Assembly: GCA_963720945.1 (NCBI GenBank)
Contig: CAVRHH010000029.1
Span: 124,001 to 188,000, forward strand
DNA: 64,000 nt
Direction: 5' to 3'
Source of the DNA: Bog-532 sp963720945
GTDB lineage: Bacteria; Actinomycetota; Actinomycetes; Streptosporangiales; Streptosporangiaceae
Under the pieces are notes generated by a model, which was not told the origin of the DNA, did no database searches, and saw nothing but the letters and a program-made list of their open reading frames with translations. Below, piece after piece: positions 8,290 to 19,207 of this stretch. The position numbers and the translations under genes are program-made. Numbering within the stretch: position 1 is the first letter of the stretch; every line of letters begins with the position of its first letter.

Positions 8290-9198
8290 TCAGGCGCCGC
8301 GGCCGGCCAGGGCGAGCAGGTCGTCGAGAATCTGGCCGTAGTGGTTCACCGACAGGCTGAGGTGACCCTCGCCGGGCAGCAGGTGGGCCTGCGCACCCGG
8401 GATGTGGGCGGCGAGCCACTGGCCATGACCGAACGGGACCATGTGATCGTCATCCCCCTGCCAGATGGCGACCGGGGCCGCGTCCGCGCCGAACGAGAAA
8501 CCCCAGCCGGCCACGAACGCCCGGTCGTCCTCGAACCAGCCGGCCACGCCGGGGTCCACCGAGGCGTGCAGCGAGGCGGCCATGTAGTCGGCGTACTCGC
8601 CGGTGAGCACGGCCTTGTCCGCGTCGCCGATCAGGCCCCCAAGGCCCTCGATGATGCTGGCGCCGGTGACGGAGCCGAGACCGGCCGCCTCCTTCTCCAG
8701 GTAGCCGGTCAGCTCCGCCGGGCCGGCCTCGGCCGCACCGAACTCCGCGATGTTCTCCGGTCCCATCCCGGCCAGCCAGTCCAGGCCGGGCGCCTCCCGC
8801 GGGGCCACCCCGGCGACCGAGGCGGCCGCGAGGCACCGGCCCGGCAGCAGCGCGGCGCAGGCGAGCGCGTGCGGGCCGCCGCCGGACCAGCCGATCGTCA
8901 GGAACGTTCCGGCGCCGAGCGCGTCCATGATCTCCGCGACGTCGCCGGCCACGTCCGCGACCCGGCGACCGGGCCGGGGGGTGGACTGGCTGTAACCGGG
9001 CCGGGCGAGATGAATGCTCCGGAACCCCCGGGCCAGCTCCGTTTCGGTCATCGGCGGGTAGGACACCAGGCCGCCGCCGGGCGTGCCGTGGTGGCGCACC
9101 AGGGGTATCCCGTCCTCGGGCCCTTCGGCCACGACATCGATGCGGCGGCCGTCGGCCAGCGTGATCGTCGAGTGCTCGGTGGGCGTCTGGGTGGGCAC
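8290..9198 (-). CDS. Alpha/beta hydrolase
   Basis: Alpha/beta-hydrolase fold protein, 302 aa, with no signal peptide. The nucleophile elbow is GWSGGGP (GxSxG), the acid probably lies in WQGDDDHMVP, and the base is the His of GEGHLSLS. An oxyanion-type HHGTPGG stretch is near the N-terminus. The substrate cannot be told from the sequence. It starts with GTG and lies downstream of the PPOX gene in the same direction, separated by a small tandem repeat, so cotranscription with the ackA run is possible but not shown. Confidence 0.85.
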   Translation of the reverse strand: MPTQTPTEHSTITLADGRRIDVVAEGPEDGIPLVRHHGTPGGGLVSYPPMTETELARGFRSIHLARPGYSQSTPRPGRRVADVAGDVAEIMDALGAGTFLTIGWSGGGPHALACAALLPGRCLAAASVAGVAPREAPGLDWLAGMGPENIAEFGAAEAGPAELTGYLEKEAAGLGSVTGASIIEGLGGLIGDADKAVLTGEYADYMAASLHASVDPGVAGWFEDDRAFVAGWGFSFGADAAPVAIWQGDDDHMVPFGHGQWLAAHIPGAQAHLLPGEGHLSLSVNHYGQILDDLLALAGRGA

Positions 9199-9221
9199 GG
9201 GGCGGGCCTCCTGGCCGGCTG

Positions 9222-9296
9222 AACGGGGGTTCCTGGGCAGCTTAACGAGGGTTCCCGGGCAGTTAACGGGGTTCCCGGGCGGCTAACGGGGGTTGG
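9222..9296. repeat. About 21-bp tandem repeat that includes the PPOX stop codon
   Basis: Read on the minus strand, the last codons and stop of the PPOX gene (AACCCCCGTTAG) are followed by a CCCGGG spacer and then by AACCCCGTTAA, AACCCTCGTTAA and AACCCCCGTTC at 20-22 bp spacing. The gene end, stop codon included, has been duplicated three times downstream. Confidence 0.85.
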
Positions 9297-9729
9297 AGTA
9301 GACGCGGTCCGGGGTGAGCAGCGCGGCCGCGCGCCGTTCCGTGGCCATGACCCGGTCGTAGGTGTCCCAGTCGTCGTGCGTGCCGCCGGCCGCGGTGAAG
9401 ATCTCCCGCAGCAGCAGGCGGAGCCGTTCCGCGTCCACGCCGGGCGCCGGGTCGTCCGGCCCGATGAGCTCGGTGGTGCCCTCGGCCGCCACCCACTCCC
9501 AGCCGGCCCGGATCACCACCGTGGCGCGGGGCCGGGCCCGCAGGTTGTCCAGCTTCCGGGTGCCGCCGCGGACCACGAAGCCGACCGCCGGCTTGCCGGT
9601 GAAGGGATGATCGAGCACCCCGGCGTTCACCACCGACGACTGGATCGTCCCGTCGCCGCGCAGCGTGGAGATCACGATCAGGCCGTGCTCACGGGGAACC
9701 AGCCGGCCGAAATCGGTAAGGTCCGTCAC
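9283..9729 (-). CDS. Pyridoxamine 5'-phosphate oxidase-like (PPOX) flavin/F420 protein
   Basis: Split beta-barrel protein of the PPOX/FDOR superfamily, 148 aa. Diagnostic stretches are HGLIVISTLRGDGTIQSSVVNAGVLDHP, VGFVVRGGTRKLDNLRARPRATVVIR (the phosphate-binding K-x-N-L-R region) and the C-terminal TPDRVYSNPR. Many actinobacterial relatives are F420-dependent reductases, but the cofactor cannot be settled here. The open frame extends upstream into ackA, but the protein begins at the GTG at 9729, where similarity starts. The gene lies 37 bases after the ackA stop in the same direction. Confidence 0.87.
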   Translation of the reverse strand: MTDLTDFGRLVPREHGLIVISTLRGDGTIQSSVVNAGVLDHPFTGKPAVGFVVRGGTRKLDNLRARPRATVVIRAGWEWVAAEGTTELIGPDDPAPGVDAERLRLLLREIFTAAGGTHDDWDTYDRVMATERRAAALLTPDRVYSNPR

Positions 9730-9766
9730 CGGTCCAGTATCTCCCGGAGGCCGGCCGCGCCGTCCC

Positions 9767-10861
9767 TCACCCGCCCAGCACCTGCCTGACCTGGCGGGTG
9801 ATCTCGAGGTCTTCCCGCGCGGCCACGACGAACGCCCGGACGTCCGCGCCGGGGTGCGTGATATCGGTATCGCCGTGCGCGGCGGCGTTGCGGCTGGCGT
9901 CCACGGCCACGCCGAGGAAGCCCAGCCCGTCCGCGGCGCCGGCACGGATCTCCGGCGCGTTCTCCCCGACGCCACCGGTGAAGACGATCGTGTCCAGGCC
10001 GCCCAGGGCCGCGGCCATCGACCCGATCAGGGCGCGCAGACGGTGCAGGTAGACCTCCAGGGCCAGGTCCGCGGCACTGTCTTCCTGGGCGGCCCGGGCC
10101 AGCACCTCACGCATGTCCGCGGTCCCGGCCAGCCCCAGCAGCCCGGAACGGTTGTCCAGGGTGGCGGCCAGCTCGGCCGCGGGCGTGCCGACGTGGTCGG
10201 CCAGCCAGAGCACCAGCCCCGGGTCGATCGAGCCGCAGCGGGTGCCCATGACCAGGCCGTCCAGCGGCGTGAAGCCCATCGTGGTATCGACCGACCGCCC
10301 GTCGCGGACCGCGGCCAGCGACGCCCCCGAGCCCAGGTGGCAGACCACCAGCCGGGCGGGGACGTGCCCGAGCAGTTCGCCGGCCCGGCGGGTCGCGTAG
10401 GCGTGCGAAAGCCCGTGGAAGCCGTACCGCCGCAGCTCCCACCGCTTCCGCCATTCCGGCGGGATCGCGTAGGTGGCCGCCGCGGCCGGCATCCCGGCGT
10501 GAAACGCGGTGTCGAAGCACGCCACCGCCGGGATGCCGGGCAGCACCCTGCTTACCGCGTCGACGCCCGCCAGCGACTTGGGCTGGTGCAGCGGGGCCAG
10601 ATCGACGAGATCTTCCAGCTTCTTCCGCACGGCGGCGTCCAGCCGCACCGGTTCGGTGAACTGCCGGCCGCCGTGCACGATGCGGTGGCCGACCGCCTCG
10701 GCGGTGTCCGCGCCGAGGCGGCCGAGCACGCTGGCCACCGCGCTGGGCTCGAACTGCCCGCGGCTGATGGCCAGATCCTGCTGGCCGATCACGGTGTCGT
10801 CGCGGTCCAGCAGGCTCAGCTTGAGCGAACTGGAGCCCGCGTTGACCACCAGGACGCGCAT
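9767..10861 (-). CDS. ackA: Acetate kinase
   Basis: Converts acetyl phosphate and ADP to acetate and ATP in the cytosol. The 364-aa protein begins MRVLVVNAGSSSLK, the N-terminal ASKHA phosphate loop, then GHRIVHGG, FDTAFHAGMP, CHLGSGASLAAV, TRCGSIDPG and IVFTGGVGENAPEIR. It is somewhat shorter than the ~400-aa enteric enzyme, as is common in partners of phosphoketolase. The ATG at 10861 overlaps the phosphoketolase TGA (ATGA). The pair makes acetyl phosphate from xylulose-5-P and then harvests ATP from it. Confidence 0.95.
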   Translation of the reverse strand: MRVLVVNAGSSSLKLSLLDRDDTVIGQQDLAISRGQFEPSAVASVLGRLGADTAEAVGHRIVHGGRQFTEPVRLDAAVRKKLEDLVDLAPLHQPKSLAGVDAVSRVLPGIPAVACFDTAFHAGMPAAAATYAIPPEWRKRWELRRYGFHGLSHAYATRRAGELLGHVPARLVVCHLGSGASLAAVRDGRSVDTTMGFTPLDGLVMGTRCGSIDPGLVLWLADHVGTPAAELAATLDNRSGLLGLAGTADMREVLARAAQEDSAADLALEVYLHRLRALIGSMAAALGGLDTIVFTGGVGENAPEIRAGAADGLGFLGVAVDASRNAAAHGDTDITHPGADVRAFVVAAREDLEITRQVRQVLGG

Positions 10862-13227
10862 CAGTACGGCCAGGCCCAGTCGCGGATCGCGGGCGTGTCC
10901 TCGCCGTGCTCCTGGGTGTAGGCGGTGGCCTCGATCCGGCTGTCGGTCATCAGCTGGCGGACGTGCCCGGCCCTGGCGGCCAGCCCCGGTACCCGGTCGA
11001 TGACGTCGATCACGAGGTGGAACCGGTCCAGGTCGTTCAGCCGGACCATCTCGAACGGGGTCGTGGTGGTGCCGCGCTCCTTGTACCCGCGGACGTGCAG
11101 GTTCGCGTGCCCGTGCCGCCGGTAGGCCAGCCGGTGGATCAGCCACGGATAGCCGTGGAAGGCGAAGATGACCGGGCGCTCGGTGGTGAACAGCGCGTCG
11201 TACTCCGCGTCGGACATGCCGTGCGGGTGCTCGGTCTCCGGCAGCATCCGCATCAGGTCGACCACGTTGACCACCCGGACCTTCAGCTCCGGCAGGTGCT
11301 GGCGGATCAGGTCCACGGCGGCCAGGGTCTCCAGCGTCGGGATGTCGCCGCAGCAGGCAAGCACGACGTCCGGCTCGCCCGGTGAGTCGTTGCTGGCCCA
11401 CTCCCAGATCCCGGCGCCGCGGGTGCAGTGGATGATCGCCTCGTTCATCGGCAGCCAGTTGGGCTGCGGCTGCTTGCCCGCGACGATCACGTTGACGTAG
11501 TTGCGCGAATGCAGGCAATGGTCGGCGACCGACAGCAGGCAGTTCGCGTCCGGCGGCAGGTAGACCCGGACGACCTCGGCCCGCTTGTTCAGCACCACGT
11601 CGAGGAAACCCGGGTCCTGGTGCGAGAAGCCGTTCTGGTCCTGCCGCCAGACCAGGCTGGACAGCAGGTAGTTCAGCGAGGAGATCGGCCGCCGCCATTC
11701 GATCCGGTTGCAGGACTCCAGCCACTTGGCGTGCTGGTTGAACATCGAGTCGACGATGTGGATGAACGCCTCGTAGCAGTTGAACAGCCCGTGCCGCCCG
11801 GTGAGCAGGTAGCCCTCCAGCCAGCCCTCGCACTGGTGCTCCGACAGCACCTCCATCACCCGGCCGTCCGGGGCGAGGTGATCATCTTCAGGGATAATCT
11901 CCGCGTCGAAGGTCCGGTTCGTCACCTCGAACACGTCACCCAGCCGGTTGGAGGCGGTCTCGTCCGGCCCGAACAGCCGGAACGTCTCCGGATTGCGCAC
12001 GATCACGTCCCGCAGCCACCGGCCGAGCGCCCGCGTGCCCTCGGTCTCGCCGGTTCCCGGCCTGTCCACCTCCGCCGCGTAGTCGCGGAAGTCGGGCAGG
12101 TTGAGGTCACGGCGCAGCAGGCCGCCGTTGGCATGCGGGTTCGCGCCCATCCGGCGGTAGCTGCTCGGCGCCAGCGCGGCCAGCTCCCCGGCCAGCTTCC
12201 CGTCCTCGCCGAACAGCTCCTGCGGCCGGTAGCTGAGCATCCACTCCTCGAGCTGGCGCAGGTGCTCCGGGTTGGTCCGGACGTTGGTGATCGGCACCTG
12301 GTGCGCGCGGAAGGTGCCTTCCACCTGAACGCCGTCCACCTTTTTCGGGCCCGTCCAGCCCTTGGGGGTCTTGAGCACGATCATCGGCCACCGCGGCCGC
12401 GTCAGATCGCCGTCTTCGCGTGCGCGCCGCTGGATGTCGCCGATCTCCTCGACCACCCGGTCGAATGTGGCGGCCATCTGCTGGTGGACCTTTTCCGGGT
12501 CGTCCCCGGCCACCTCGTGCACCGTGTACCCGTAGCCCTCGAGCAGCGAGACCAGTTCGTGATCCGGAATCCGGGCCAGCACGGTCGGGTTGGCGATCTT
12601 GTACCCGTTCAGGTGCAGGATCGGCAGCACCGCGCCGTCCCTGGCGGCGTCGAGGAACTTGTTAGAATGCCATCCGGTGGCCAGCGGGCCGGTCTCGGCC
12701 TCGCCGTCGCCGACGACGCACACCGCGATGAGGTCCGGGTTGTCGAATACCGCGCCGTAGGCGTGTGACAGCGAATAGCCCAGCTCACCACCCTCATGGA
12801 TGGAACCGGGGGTCTCCGGCGCGACGTGGCTGGGGATGCCGCCGGGAAACGAGAACTGGCGGAACAGCCGCTGCATCCCGGCCACGTCCTGGCTGATGTT
12901 CGGGTACAGCTCGGTGTACGTGCCCTCCAGGTACGTGTTGGCCACGATGCCCGGGCCGCCGTGCCCGGGGCCGATCACGTAGATCATGTTGAGATCCCAG
13001 TTACGGATCACCCGGTTGGCGTGCGCGTAGATGAGGTTGAGCCCCGGGGTGGTCCCCCAGTGTCCCAGCAGCCGCGGCTTGATGTGCTCCGGGCGCAGCG
13101 GCTCGGTCAGCAGCGGGTTGTCCATCAGGTATATCTGGCCGACGGAGAGGTAGTTCGCGGCCCGCCAGTAGGCGTCAATTCTTTCCAGGTCGGTCTTGCT
13201 CAGTGGATGCTGCTCGGTCACGGTCAC
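10861..13227 (-). CDS. xfp: Xylulose-5-phosphate/fructose-6-phosphate phosphoketolase
   Basis: Thiamine-diphosphate enzyme that splits xylulose-5-P (or fructose-6-P) with phosphate into acetyl phosphate and a shorter sugar phosphate. The phosphoketolase signature EGGELGYSLSHAYGAVFDNPDL and the TPP motif GDGEAETGPLATGWHSNKFL are intact, and the C-terminal domain (FHGYPWLIHRLAYRR) is present. About 788 aa, normal length. I chose the GTG at 13227 because AGGAG precedes it by six bases; the longer frame from 13272 adds 15 residues without similarity. It heads the overlapping xfp-ackA pair. A DosR-like box lies about 30 bases upstream. Confidence 0.96.
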   Translation of the reverse strand: MTVTEQHPLSKTDLERIDAYWRAANYLSVGQIYLMDNPLLTEPLRPEHIKPRLLGHWGTTPGLNLIYAHANRVIRNWDLNMIYVIGPGHGGPGIVANTYLEGTYTELYPNISQDVAGMQRLFRQFSFPGGIPSHVAPETPGSIHEGGELGYSLSHAYGAVFDNPDLIAVCVVGDGEAETGPLATGWHSNKFLDAARDGAVLPILHLNGYKIANPTVLARIPDHELVSLLEGYGYTVHEVAGDDPEKVHQQMAATFDRVVEEIGDIQRRAREDGDLTRPRWPMIVLKTPKGWTGPKKVDGVQVEGTFRAHQVPITNVRTNPEHLRQLEEWMLSYRPQELFGEDGKLAGELAALAPSSYRRMGANPHANGGLLRRDLNLPDFRDYAAEVDRPGTGETEGTRALGRWLRDVIVRNPETFRLFGPDETASNRLGDVFEVTNRTFDAEIIPEDDHLAPDGRVMEVLSEHQCEGWLEGYLLTGRHGLFNCYEAFIHIVDSMFNQHAKWLESCNRIEWRRPISSLNYLLSSLVWRQDQNGFSHQDPGFLDVVLNKRAEVVRVYLPPDANCLLSVADHCLHSRNYVNVIVAGKQPQPNWLPMNEAIIHCTRGAGIWEWASNDSPGEPDVVLACCGDIPTLETLAAVDLIRQHLPELKVRVVNVVDLMRMLPETEHPHGMSDAEYDALFTTERPVIFAFHGYPWLIHRLAYRRHGHANLHVRGYKERGTTTTPFEMVRLNDLDRFHLVIDVIDRVPGLAARAGHVRQLMTDSRIEATAYTQEHGEDTPAIRDWAWPY

Positions 13228-13253
13228 GGGCTGCTCCTGCGCTCGGAATCCGG

Positions 13254-13267
13254 GGGCCGAAAGTGCG
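13254..13267 (-). promoter_or_regulatory. Candidate DosR/DevR-like box upstream of xfp
   Basis: The minus strand reads CGCACTTTCGGCCC, about 30 bases before the xfp start. It matches the box upstream of the 14473 PPOX gene in the core ACTTT-G-CCC and has the same general form as the mycobacterial GGGACTWWAGTCCC palindrome. The assignment rests on pattern and gene content only. Confidence 0.4.
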
Positions 13268-13293
13268 GACACAGCCGAGAATAGCGAGAACGG

Positions 13294-13914
13294 TCAGCGC
13301 CCCCTGCTCCAGTGCGGCCCGGTGGCGTTCCACTCGGCGTCCCAGGCGGCCATTCTCCGGCGGTCAAGTATCCGCCGGATGATCAGCGCGGAAACAATCA
13401 GCAACAGCGCCTGGCCCGTCACGGCCAGCATCGCCGCGACCGCACCCTGGTTGACGATCTGCGACGGGGTGAGCGGAGGCCCGGTCTGCTCACCTGACCG
13501 GCTGGTCCAGATGGTCACCGTGCCGCCGGCCCGCGTCCCGAAGGCGGCCATGACCGTGCCGGATTGGGCCGTCCCGTCCGGCGCTTTCCAGCGTGCGGGG
13601 ACGGGCGTCAGCTGGATGGGCCCGTACACGTTGCTGGCCAGCGGCGGGATACCGCGCAGCAGCACGGCCGGAACCTGGCGCCAGGTCGCCTTCTCCTGCC
13701 GCGCGGCCACGGCGGCGCCGTGCCACCCTGCCTGGAACGCGGCCAGCGCGACGAGTGGCACTCCGAGCAGGAACAACACGATCAGCGCGGCGATCAGCCG
13801 GGACTCGGCCCGGTCGACGCCGCGGCGCAGCGGATTACGGTCGGGCCACGGGCTGCCCAGCATCCGGCGCAGGCTCCTCCGGTACGGAATCCGCCCTGCC
13901 GTCCGTCTGTTCAC
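13294..13914 (-). CDS. Rv1733c-like membrane protein
   Basis: 206-aa membrane protein with two transmembrane helices, at about 42-62 (LIAALIVLFLLGVPLVALAAF) and 150-172. A soluble beta-rich loop between them contains the family-like VPAVLLRG and VPARWKAPDGTAQSGTV. N-terminal RNPLRRGVDR matches the start of Rv1733c-type proteins, which in mycobacteria belong to the DosR dormancy regulon; the function is unknown. The gene is in the same direction as its neighbours, 66 bases upstream of xfp and 106 downstream of a PPOX gene. Confidence 0.8.
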   Translation of the reverse strand: MNRRTAGRIPYRRSLRRMLGSPWPDRNPLRRGVDRAESRLIAALIVLFLLGVPLVALAAFQAGWHGAAVAARQEKATWRQVPAVLLRGIPPLASNVYGPIQLTPVPARWKAPDGTAQSGTVMAAFGTRAGGTVTIWTSRSGEQTGPPLTPSQIVNQGAVAAMLAVTGQALLLIVSALIIRRILDRRRMAAWDAEWNATGPHWSRGR

Positions 13915-14020
13915 CCAGCCACCTGCGCACCACTGGCCAGCGCACCGCCAGCCTCCGCTGTTGTCGTCCCTGTTCCTCTTACCGTATCCGGCGGGTGAAA
14001 CAGGATCAGCGGGTGGCCCG

Positions 14021-14473
14021 TCAACTGATAGGGCGGGGCTCTTCGTGCGCCCAGCCGACGCCGTGCAGCCGCCGGCCGGTGATAATTCCCGGTGTGATCC
14101 GGACGAAGTGCGTCCGCTCTCCGGCCGCCCAGGGTTCCAGATCGATCTCCTTGAGCCGGGCCACCTCGGCCGGGTCGGACACCTCCTGGGCGGTGCCCAC
14201 GATGGTGACGCTCCAGCCGGTGTGGGTCACGTAATCAAGTTCGTCGGCCTCGAAGGCCACGACGGCGTGGCTGATGGCCGCGGCGAGCTTCCCGCCACGA
14301 TTGGTCCTGATCACAATCTGCCGATTGTCGAAGGCGAAGTTGACCGGCTCGACGGCCGGCATCGCGCGCACCGTGTAAACGATCCGGCCGACCGGGACCG
14401 AAGCCATCAGCCGCAGGCATTCGCCGTCGGAGAGCGTCTCGGGGACGCACTTGGCGGACCCGTCGGGGTTCAT
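14021..14473 (-). CDS. PPOX-type flavin protein (Rv3129/Rv2074-like group)
   Basis: Split-barrel flavin-binding protein, 150 aa. LSDGECLRLMASVPVGRIVYTVRAMPAVEPVNFAF is the standard opening of the family, followed by IRTNRGGKLAAAISHAVVAFEADELD and GWSVTIVGTAQEVSDPAE. It is unrelated in detail to the other PPOX gene at 9283, so this is not a local duplication. The ATG at 14473 is well placed. A DosR-like palindrome is centred about 44 bases upstream, which would put this gene at the head of the leftward dormancy-like run. Confidence 0.87.
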   Translation of the reverse strand: MNPDGSAKCVPETLSDGECLRLMASVPVGRIVYTVRAMPAVEPVNFAFDNRQIVIRTNRGGKLAAAISHAVVAFEADELDYVTHTGWSVTIVGTAQEVSDPAEVARLKEIDLEPWAAGERTHFVRITPGIITGRRLHGVGWAHEEPRPIS

Positions 14474-14509
14474 GCGTGGAGCATGGCAATTCGCGCGAAA
14501 CCCGAGCCA

Positions 14510-14523
14510 GGGTCCAAAGTCCC
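14510..14523 (-). promoter_or_regulatory. Candidate DosR/DevR-like box upstream of the PPOX gene
   Basis: The minus strand reads GGGACTTTGGACCC, 12 of 14 matches to GGGACTTTAGTCCC, the mycobacterial DosR consensus. It is imperfectly palindromic and lies 37-50 bases upstream of the ATG. Confidence 0.5.
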
Positions 14524-14911
14524 GGCCGGCCAGAGAGCGGAGTCCTCTGGTTAGGCGGGGCCGCCTTCGCTATGAGCCGATCTGTCACTATTCAGGCCGT
14601 TCCGGCCCCGGCCGGACAGCCGGGCCGGGTAGCCGGCGGCCTGGGTCCGGCGTTCCACGCCCGGGTTCTGCAACGGTACGGATACGTAGTACCTGACCGT
14701 CCGCTCCGCCCGGAACGTGCGCTGGCCGATCTGCCGGTTGGCCAGTCCCTCGCCGGGGGAAGGCCAGCAGTCACAAATTCTGGTCCGCCCACTTTATGCG
14801 CGCCATGCGGATATCACCGGCAAAGGCGAGAATGCACACGAACCGGCAAAGATAGCCCGCCGGAATGGACCGGCGCATTATCGGCTGGCCCCGGTTACCG
14901 GCGGCGGCGGC
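14524..14911. other. Stretch with no gene between tex and the PPOX gene
   Basis: About 390 bp downstream of tex. The short open frames here have arbitrary composition, no ribosome binding site and no similarity I recognise. It presumably holds the tex 3' end and the promoter of the PPOX gene. Confidence 0.6.
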
Positions 14912-17583
<2,672 letters not shown>

Positions 17584-17865
17584 GATGGCTATCGCTTTCT
17601 GCGTTCGATGACTGGGGTTCTCGCCGGGGTTTCCGTGCGGCGGCGCGTGGCGTCCGGCCGGGACGGCGCGCTCAAGCATTGTGCCGCGCCGGCGGCACCT
17701 TCGCACGCCGGACATGCGGGGGTGATCGATCAGCGGGCACCATCGCCGGAGCCGGCGTGATGGGCCGCTGCAGCCGCCGGGCCGGGCCCGGCGGCAGATC
17801 AGCTGGCTCGCGTCTTCGCAGGTCGCGGCGTTTCTGGTCGGCTTTTTTTTCCCAGCAGAAAGCTT
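17584..17865. other. Stretch upstream of tex with no gene
   Basis: About 280 bp between the tex start and the end of the insertion element. It must contain the tex promoter. A run of eight T is at 17843-17850. No convincing small gene was seen. Confidence 0.5.
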
Positions 17866-17875
17866 TTGACATCCT

Positions 17876-17895
17876 CCCCGCCCTAAAGGGCGGGG
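17876..17895 (-). ncRNA. Right-end hairpin; expected 3' end of the TnpB guide RNA scaffold
   Basis: An 8-bp perfect stem (17876-17883 with 17888-17895, loop TAAA) that overlaps the tnpB stop codon. In characterised TnpB systems, the RNA made from the tnpB 3' end and right end is the guide RNA scaffold, and the flanking DNA beyond TCAA is the guide. Here the guide would begin AAGCTTTCTGCTGGG. RNA production is inferred. Confidence 0.6.
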
Positions 17896-19085
17896 ATTCC
17901 AGCCGTCACCGGCTGGGGTTCCTGTTTCACTGGCGACCGCGCCGGGGTTGCCCCCGCACGTCTTACACCGCCTCCGCAGGCAGAAGCCGCCAGCCCGGCG
18001 GCCAAAACGATGTTCTTCGCGGCGTTTACGTCCCGCTGATGCAGGACGCCGCATCCTGGGCACACCCACGAACGGGTGCCGAGGGAGAGGCTCGCGAGCA
18101 GATGCCCGCAACTGGAGCAGGTCTTCGAGCTCGGGTACCAGCAATCCACGGCGGCCAGTTCACGGCCGTTGCGTTCTGCTTTGTAGGCAAGGAACGCCCG
18201 GAACTCCGCCCACCCGGTGCGGCTGATCGCCTTTGCCAGCGACCGGTTGCGGACCATGTTGCGGACCGCGAGGTCCTCGACGGCGATGCCGTCGAACCGG
18301 CGTACCAGATCGGTGCTGGTCTTGTGCAGGAAGTCCCGGCGCGCGTCAGCGACCCGTGCGTGCTGCCGGGCCACCTTAACCTTGGCTTTCTGCCGGTTCG
18401 CTGACCCCTTCTGGCAGTGGGCAAGCCTCCGCTGATACCGCTTCAGGCGCCGCTCGTGGCGTTCCATGTGCCGGGGGTGGGGGATGTGCTCACCCGTGGA
18501 CAGGACCGCGAAGTCCTTCAGCCCAAGGTCCACGCCGACGCTCTCGCCAGATACGGGCAGCGGTTCCGGGTCGGCCACGTTGGCGTGCAGGACCACGAAC
18601 CAGCGGCCAGCCGGGTCACGGGAGACCGTCACCGTAGTGGGATCGATCGACGCCGGGTCAATGTCCGGCCAGGACCACACGAACGCCAGCGGCGCGCTGG
18701 TCTTCGCCAGGGTCAACTGCCCGTCACGCCAGCGGAACGCGGCCCGGGTGTAGGTGGCGGACTGCTTGCTACGGCGGGACTTGAACCGCGGGTACCGGGC
18801 CCGCTTCTGAAAGAACGCCTCGAACGCCTTGTGCTGGTGGCGGAGGGCTTGCTGCAGGGGGACCGAGGAGACCTCGTTCAGCCACGCCAGATCGGGGAGT
18901 TTCTTCATGACGGTCAGCGCCGCGTCAGATTCCCGGTACGACGTGCTCTTACCTTCGGTCTGGTAGCGGGCGTGCCGGCCGGCGAGGGTCCGGTTCCAGA
19001 CGACGCGGACGCACCCGAACGTGCGCGACAGTATCGCCGCCTGCTCGGGGTCGGGGTAGGCCCGGACCTTATACGCCGTCCGCAT
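17883..19085 (-). CDS. tnpB: TnpB RNA-guided nuclease (IS605/IS1341 family)
   Basis: 400-aa TnpB. The RuvC residues are all present: Asp186 in VGVDLGLKD, Glu270 in IAVEDLAVRNM and Asp352 in RDVNAAKNI. The zinc ribbon cysteines are C323/C326 (CSSCG) and C342/C345 (CPGCG). The N-terminal YKVRAYPDPEQAAILSRTFG is the usual helix-turn-helix/wedge start. Nothing looks truncated, so nuclease activity is likely. It lacks a TnpA partner. TnpB proteins cut donor DNA next to a short target-adjacent motif and help retain the element. Confidence 0.95.
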   Translation of the reverse strand: MRTAYKVRAYPDPEQAAILSRTFGCVRVVWNRTLAGRHARYQTEGKSTSYRESDAALTVMKKLPDLAWLNEVSSVPLQQALRHQHKAFEAFFQKRARYPRFKSRRSKQSATYTRAAFRWRDGQLTLAKTSAPLAFVWSWPDIDPASIDPTTVTVSRDPAGRWFVVLHANVADPEPLPVSGESVGVDLGLKDFAVLSTGEHIPHPRHMERHERRLKRYQRRLAHCQKGSANRQKAKVKVARQHARVADARRDFLHKTSTDLVRRFDGIAVEDLAVRNMVRNRSLAKAISRTGWAEFRAFLAYKAERNGRELAAVDCWYPSSKTCSSCGHLLASLSLGTRSWVCPGCGVLHQRDVNAAKNIVLAAGLAASACGGGVRRAGATPARSPVKQEPQPVTAGIPAL

Positions 19086-19207
19086 GCCGCTAGTTTACTA
19101 CATGGGTCCGACGTGAGTAAGCGAACCGTTAGACCGGGTTCTCCGACTCATCCCCGGCCTGAACGCCGGGCTTTCTCGGAAGTCCTGGTAAACGTGATCG
19201 CTCCGGT

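Larger units (their letters stand above)
17866..19190 (-). mobile_element. IS605/IS1341-type element with tnpB only
   Basis: The right end is clear: after the tnpB stop, the minus strand has CCCCGCCC-TTTA-GGGCGGGG followed by AGGATGTCAA, the usual IS605 right-end hairpin and cleavage site, ending at about 17866. The left end is less certain; a CCCGGC-CTGAAC-GCCGGG hairpin at 19155-19172 is a candidate. No tnpA is present, so the element cannot move alone. It lies just downstream of the serpin gene and upstream of tex without breaking either. Confidence 0.85.

Noticed and set aside
9767..11833. Long minus frame running from phosphoketolase into ackA
   Set aside because: Only the part from the ATG at 10861 is acetate kinase; the rest overlaps phosphoketolase in a wrong frame.
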